8,377 nt of DNA from assembly GCA_025963815.1 (NCBI GenBank), contig JAOQAA010000602.1:1-8377 (forward strand). Direction: 5' to 3'. The DNA comes from Capsulimonas sp. (GTDB lineage Bacteria; Armatimonadota; Armatimonadia; Armatimonadales; Capsulimonadaceae). A model generated the notes under the pieces. It had not been told where the DNA came from and did no database searches. It saw only the letters and a list, made by a program, of their open reading frames with translations. Below are positions 5,407 through 8,377 of the stretch, piece by piece; within the stretch, counting starts at the first letter, position 1; each line of letters begins with the position of its first letter. Made by a program: the position numbers and the translations under genes.

Positions 5407-7725
5407 TTACGCCTCCACGGGTTCCTGCCGCTCTATCAGGAACGTCTTCTGGGCGCTGAACGGCGGTTCGCCGTCCGCGGGCTGAAGGTGGACATAGGCG
5501 CCGTCGGGCAGCAGCTGGTGCGCGTTGCGCGTGTCCTTGAGGTATCGCTCCAGAACTTGCTCGCGCACGTGCTTCTTTAGCCCAGCGTCCTCCACCGGGA
5601 AGAGCACCTCAACGCGGCGCTCTAAGTTCCGGCGCATCAGGTCCGCGCTGCCCATGTAGATTTGCGTATTCCCGCCATTGTAGAAGTAATAAACCCGTGA
5701 GTGCTCCAAGAAACGTCCGACGACCGAGATTACGCGGATGTTTTCGGAGACGCCGACCACGCCGGGGCGCAGGCAGCAGACGCCGCGTACGATCAGGTCG
5801 ATCTTGACCCCCGCCTGCGCGGCGGCGTAGAGGGCGCGGATGATCGGTTCGTCAGTCAGCGTGTTCGTTTTGAAGATCAGACGGGCGGGGCGGCCCCGGC
5901 GCGCGTGCGACGCCTCACGCTCGATCATCTGGATGAAGCGCTCGCGCATGTTTACCGGCGCGACCAGCAGCTTGCGGTACTTGGTCTGGCGGGAGTATCC
6001 CGTCAGGACATTGAACAGCTCGGAGATATCGGCGCAAATGTCCGGGCGCGCCGTAAAGTACGACATGTCCGTATAAATGCGCGCAGTGATCGGATTGTAG
6101 TTGCCGGTGCCCAGGTGGACGTAGCGGCGCAGCTTGCCGTCCTTTTCCTTGCGGACGACCAAGGCGAGCTTACAGTGTGTCTTGAGTCCCACAAGGCCGT
6201 AGACGACGTGGACTCCGGAGTCTTCCAAAGCGCGCGCCCACTCGATGTTGTTCTCTTCGTCGAAGCGCGCTTTCAATTCTACGAGAACGGCGACCTGGGT
6301 GTCGTCGTCGCGCGATTCGGCGAGCAGCTTGACGATCGGGGAGTTGCCGCCGACCCGGTACAGTGTCTGCTTGATCGCGAGCACGCCCGGGTCCTTGGCG
6401 CCAGTCTCGACGAAGTCGATGATCGGGGTGAACGAATCGAAAGGGTGGTGCAGCAGCAAGTCCTGTGAGCCGATGATGTCCAGGATCTCCTTGGGGCGAT
6501 TCTGAAGCTCCTTCGGGATAGCGGGGATCAGCGGCGGGTCTTTGAGGTCCGGCCGGGAAAGCTTCCAGATCTGCATCAGGTCCGAGAGGCCAAGCGCGCC
6601 TTCGATGGTGTAGACATCTTCTTTGTCGACCAGCAGGTTTTCAATCAGCAGCGTGCGCAGCCGCGTCGGCATGGACGCGTTGACTTCCAGTCGGCAGACA
6701 TCGCCGAACTGGCGCGCGTGCAGGCCACGCTCGACCGTTTCCAGCAGGTCCGACGCTTCGTCTTCCTGGATCTCGATATCCGCATCGCGTGTGACCCGGA
6801 ACGGATGGCTTTCGATGACTTGCAGGCCGGGAAAGAGCATCTGCAAGTTGGCGGCGAGCACCTGCTCCAGCCAGACGAAATGCTGATCTTCATTTCCCTC
6901 GCTGGGCGGCGGGCAGGGGACCAGACGCGGCAGCACTCCCGGCACCTTCATACGCGCGAACTTTTCGCCGACGATCGGATCGCGCACCACGACGGCGAGG
7001 TTCAGGCTCAGATTGGAGATATGTGGGAACGGGTGCCCTGGACCAAGCGCGAGTGGGGTGAGGACGGGGAAGACTTCTTCGCGGAAATAATCGCGCAGCG
7101 ACTTGACCTGTCCGCGCGTCAGTTGGCTATAGTCCAGAATATGGATTCCATGGTTCTCCATCTCCGGCTCCAGCGTCTTGTGGAAGTAATCAGCGGCGCC
7201 TTGCAGCATGGGGCCGACCTTGGAGCGGAGAACGGACAGCTGTTCGGCGGGCGTCATTCCGTCGGGCGTCAAATCTCCCATCCCGACCGCGACTTGCTGA
7301 AGCAGACCCGAAACGCGGATCATGTAATATTCATCGAGATTGGAGTGCCCGATGGCGATAAACTTGACCCGCTCCAGCAGGGGATGCTCCGGATCGGCGG
7401 CCTCACTGAAAACACGCTCGTTGAATGCGAGCCATGAAAGCTCCCGGTTCAAGTAGAGAGCGGGATCGTTCAGGCTGAGCGAGGATTCGATCGGCTCGGG
7501 CAGGGTGGCGGCGTCGGTCGCGGTGGCCTCGCCGACAATTTCCGGGTCCGCGTCGTGAATCGAAACCGGGTCCGGGATATCATCGGCGTCGACGCCGGCG
7601 TCCGCGAGATCGATCGGGTCGAAATCTTCTTCATAGGGATGCTGTGCGGAGATTTCGTCCTGGACGGAGGCATGACCCATCAGAGAATTATGCTCCTCGG
7701 GGATCGCGGCGGTAGGGTCATTCAT
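5407..7725 (-). CDS. ppk1: Polyphosphate kinase 1
   Basis: This 772-residue protein reversibly polymerises the gamma-phosphate of ATP into inorganic polyphosphate. The family core starts with YLNRELSWLAFNERVF (91-106), followed by the N-terminal helical domain (SNLDEYYMIRVSGL), the head domain (PLALGPGHPFPHISNLSLNL) and two phospholipase-D-like catalytic domains. Key segments are IKQTLYRVGG (451-460), VELKARFDEENNIEWA, GLKTHCKL with His517 (equivalent to the autophosphorylated His435 of E. coli PPK1), HLGTGNYNPITARIYTD and FLEHSRVYYF with His675 (E. coli His592). Typical PPK1 is about 690-720 residues; here about 85 extra residues precede the core, are strongly acidic, and contain no Lys or Arg before residue 94. 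ATG 7725 has GAGGA about ten bases upstream; ATG at codon 16 is a possible alternative. The gene is divergent from the PAP2 gene and followed by a hairpin. Confidence 0.96.
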   Translation of the reverse strand: MNDPTAAIPEEHNSLMGHASVQDEISAQHPYEEDFDPIDLADAGVDADDIPDPVSIHDADPEIVGEATATDAATLPEPIESSLSLNDPALYLNRELSWLAFNERVFSEAADPEHPLLERVKFIAIGHSNLDEYYMIRVSGLLQQVAVGMGDLTPDGMTPAEQLSVLRSKVGPMLQGAADYFHKTLEPEMENHGIHILDYSQLTRGQVKSLRDYFREEVFPVLTPLALGPGHPFPHISNLSLNLAVVVRDPIVGEKFARMKVPGVLPRLVPCPPPSEGNEDQHFVWLEQVLAANLQMLFPGLQVIESHPFRVTRDADIEIQEDEASDLLETVERGLHARQFGDVCRLEVNASMPTRLRTLLIENLLVDKEDVYTIEGALGLSDLMQIWKLSRPDLKDPPLIPAIPKELQNRPKEILDIIGSQDLLLHHPFDSFTPIIDFVETGAKDPGVLAIKQTLYRVGGNSPIVKLLAESRDDDTQVAVLVELKARFDEENNIEWARALEDSGVHVVYGLVGLKTHCKLALVVRKEKDGKLRRYVHLGTGNYNPITARIYTDMSYFTARPDICADISELFNVLTGYSRQTKYRKLLVAPVNMRERFIQMIEREASHARRGRPARLIFKTNTLTDEPIIRALYAAAQAGVKIDLIVRGVCCLRPGVVGVSENIRVISVVGRFLEHSRVYYFYNGGNTQIYMGSADLMRRNLERRVEVLFPVEDAGLKKHVREQVLERYLKDTRNAHQLLPDGAYVHLQPADGEPPFSAQKTFLIERQEPVEA

Positions 7726-7829
7726 ACAAATCAGTTCCTCTGTTTGTTCTGTTCGCTTGAAAATTTAGAAAATCCTGCCGTTTTACGGAAATCTCAGGAA
7801 ATCCGGCCTGCTTTGTGGAACTGCGTGTT
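7726..7829. promoter_or_regulatory. Shared divergent promoter region of ppk1 and the PAP2 gene
   Basis: These 104 bases lie between two divergent start codons, so both promoters should be here unless the PAP2 transcript starts elsewhere. The central part (7757-7800) is AT-rich. A TTGAAA hexamer is present on the plus strand near 7757, but the sequence 17 bases further is only a poor -10 match; on the minus strand CTAAAT near 7770 is a possible -10. No convincing pho box or other known operator was recognised. Confidence 0.3.
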
Positions 7830-8252
7830 ATGACGGACGCCGCACGTTTTTTCGCCGACAGTCTCAATCCCTTGCTCATCATTTGCCTTGCCGGTACGGG
7901 GTTCGCGTCTCGCGCGCGATTTCCCATCTTCAAATATTGGGCCGCCTGCGTCCTCGGAATCGGCGCGGCGGTCATCCTGGCGGAATCAGGGAAGTATTTC
8001 GTGGTTTGGCCAGGACATCCCTCCTTTCCGAGCGGACATGAATCGTTCGCTATCTCCGCCTCCGTCGGTCTCGCGGCGGCGGATCGCCGCTGGCTCTGGG
8101 CCGTAATCCCAATCTGTCTCCTGATGGCCTGGTCGCTCGTAAGCGCCGGCTACCACCATCCCATTGATGTTGCAGGCGCGGCTATCATCGCGCCATGGCC
8201 GCCGCTCGCTGTTTTCCGCTTCCTTTGCCGCCGTTCCTCCACTTCCCTTTGA
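7830..8252 (+). CDS. Small PAP2-family membrane phosphatase-like protein
   Basis: This 140-residue integral membrane protein has about four or five hydrophobic segments (about 12-24, 37-53, 71-84, 88-106, 113-130). The second and third PAP2 motifs are visible: FPSGH (66-70) and the GYHHPIDVAG block with His109 and Asp113 spaced as the nucleophile His and its partner Asp. The family removes phosphate from lipid pyrophosphates or phosphatidic acid at the membrane. Two usual phosphate-binding arginines are missing: in the K-x6-RP motif Lys55 is present but GH occupies the RP position, and in SR-x5-H the Arg is Leu103. Activity is therefore uncertain. I prefer ATG 7830; GTG 7815 would add five residues. 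It is shorter than most PAP2 proteins (roughly 170-250 residues). The stop codon overlaps the -35 box of the next promoter. Confidence 0.7.
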   Translation: MTDAARFFADSLNPLLIICLAGTGFASRARFPIFKYWAACVLGIGAAVILAESGKYFVVWPGHPSFPSGHESFAISASVGLAAADRRWLWAVIPICLLMAWSLVSAGYHHPIDVAGAAIIAPWPPLAVFRFLCRRSSTSL

Positions 8253-8278
8253 CTTTGGCGCCGTATTTGCTTTATAAT
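8249..8278 (+). promoter_or_regulatory. Near-consensus sigma-70 promoter
   Basis: A -35 box TTGACT (8249-8254, five of six bases) and a -10 box TATAAT (8273-8278, six of six) are separated by 18 bases. The start of transcription is expected near 8285. It is the best promoter match I found in the window. The TGA stop of the PAP2 gene (8250-8252) lies inside the -35 box. It should drive a gene or RNA that continues past the right edge. Confidence 0.85.
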
Positions 8279-8292
8279 GTATGAAATAGACC

Positions 8293-8316
8293 GGCGCGAC
8301 TCTACGCGTCGCCGCC
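8293..8316 (+). other. Leader hairpin downstream of the strong promoter
   Basis: Within the presumed leader, GGCGCGAC (8293-8300) pairs with GTCGC (8308-8312) and GCC (8314-8316), giving eight base pairs with one bulged C and a 7-base loop. It lies about 8 bases after the expected transcription start. It could stabilise the 5' end of the transcript; I do not recognise a known riboswitch in the part of the leader that is visible. Confidence 0.35.
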
Positions 8317-8345
8317 AATTTGGCTAGGGAATGAGCAAGTAGGAA

Positions 8346-8377
8346 ATGAACTGCGACTGCGCGTTTTTTATCGGCGC
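8346..8377 (+). CDS. Possible start of a gene continuing beyond the right edge
   Basis: An ATG at 8346 opens a frame reading MNCDCAFFIG to the window end, about 60 bases after the predicted transcription start. AGGA stands very close to the ATG, which is poor spacing, and GGGA is further upstream. A three-codon frame (ATG AGC AAG TAG) ends just before it. Too little is visible to identify a product, and the region may instead be non-coding leader. Confidence 0.2.
   Translation, partial: MNCDCAFFIG

Noticed and set aside
5701..6468. A 255-codon plus-strand frame inside ppk1.
   Set aside because: It is antisense to conserved PPK1 catalytic sequence; composition is Asp/Val/Ala-rich, as expected of a shadow frame.
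6718..7437. A 239-codon plus-strand frame inside ppk1.
   Set aside because: It is opposite the conserved N-terminal and head domains of PPK1 and has no motif of its own.
8286..8375. A complete small RNA from the strong promoter ending at the T-run 8364-8369.
   Set aside because: The bases before the T-run do not form a convincing stem, so I see no intrinsic terminator there.

Overview
The window is a stretch of bacterial chromosome: moderately high GC, short intergenic gaps, clear Shine-Dalgarno sequences and intrinsic terminators. I see no tRNA, rRNA, CRISPR array, integrase or transposase. The mix of families (tandem HAAS-domain membrane proteins, an IAKPC-type Cys-rich membrane protein, and a redoxin beside a cytochrome c/copper type II monooxygenase) is what I associate with soil phyla such as Armatimonadota, Acidobacteriota or Planctomycetota. 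Armatimonadota is my best guess, but it is an inference from gene content and not shown by the sequence.

Left part (1-1341): two tandem paralogues of a membrane protein with an N-terminal HAAS domain. The first is cut by the window edge. A third copy survives only as a short 5' remnant that keeps its ribosome binding site and first codons. On the minus strand next to it is a small DUF2945/HVA1-type (Tudor-like) protein (1375-1596), divergent from the next gene.

Central part (1722-4593): three plus-strand genes. They encode a Cys-rich, single-pass membrane protein with a polyproline tail, an exported thioredoxin-fold (redoxin) protein, and an exported protein joining a c-type heme domain, a PHM-like copper monooxygenase with all six copper ligands, and a C-terminal EF-hand. 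In other phyla I recall the redoxin and cytochrome/monooxygenase halves as one polypeptide, so here they look like a split version of one periplasmic redox module. This is the most interesting locus in the window. Downstream lie two inverted copies of a REP-like palindrome and a strong bidirectional terminator.

Right part (4810-8252): a YkvA/DUF1232 membrane protein and polyphosphate kinase 1 lie on the minus strand; the kinase has an unusual acidic N-terminal extension and its stop codon abuts an 18-bp hairpin. A small PAP2-family membrane protein, lacking the usual phosphate-binding arginines, runs divergently from ppk. Its stop codon sits inside the -35 box of a near-consensus sigma-70 promoter, which drives something beyond the right edge through a leader of at least about 60 nt.

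No gene-free stretch exceeds 300 bases. The longest gaps are 1183-1374 (HAAS remnant), 4594-4809 (REP pair and terminator) and 5176-5406 (ppk hairpin and an AT-rich leader for the YkvA gene).
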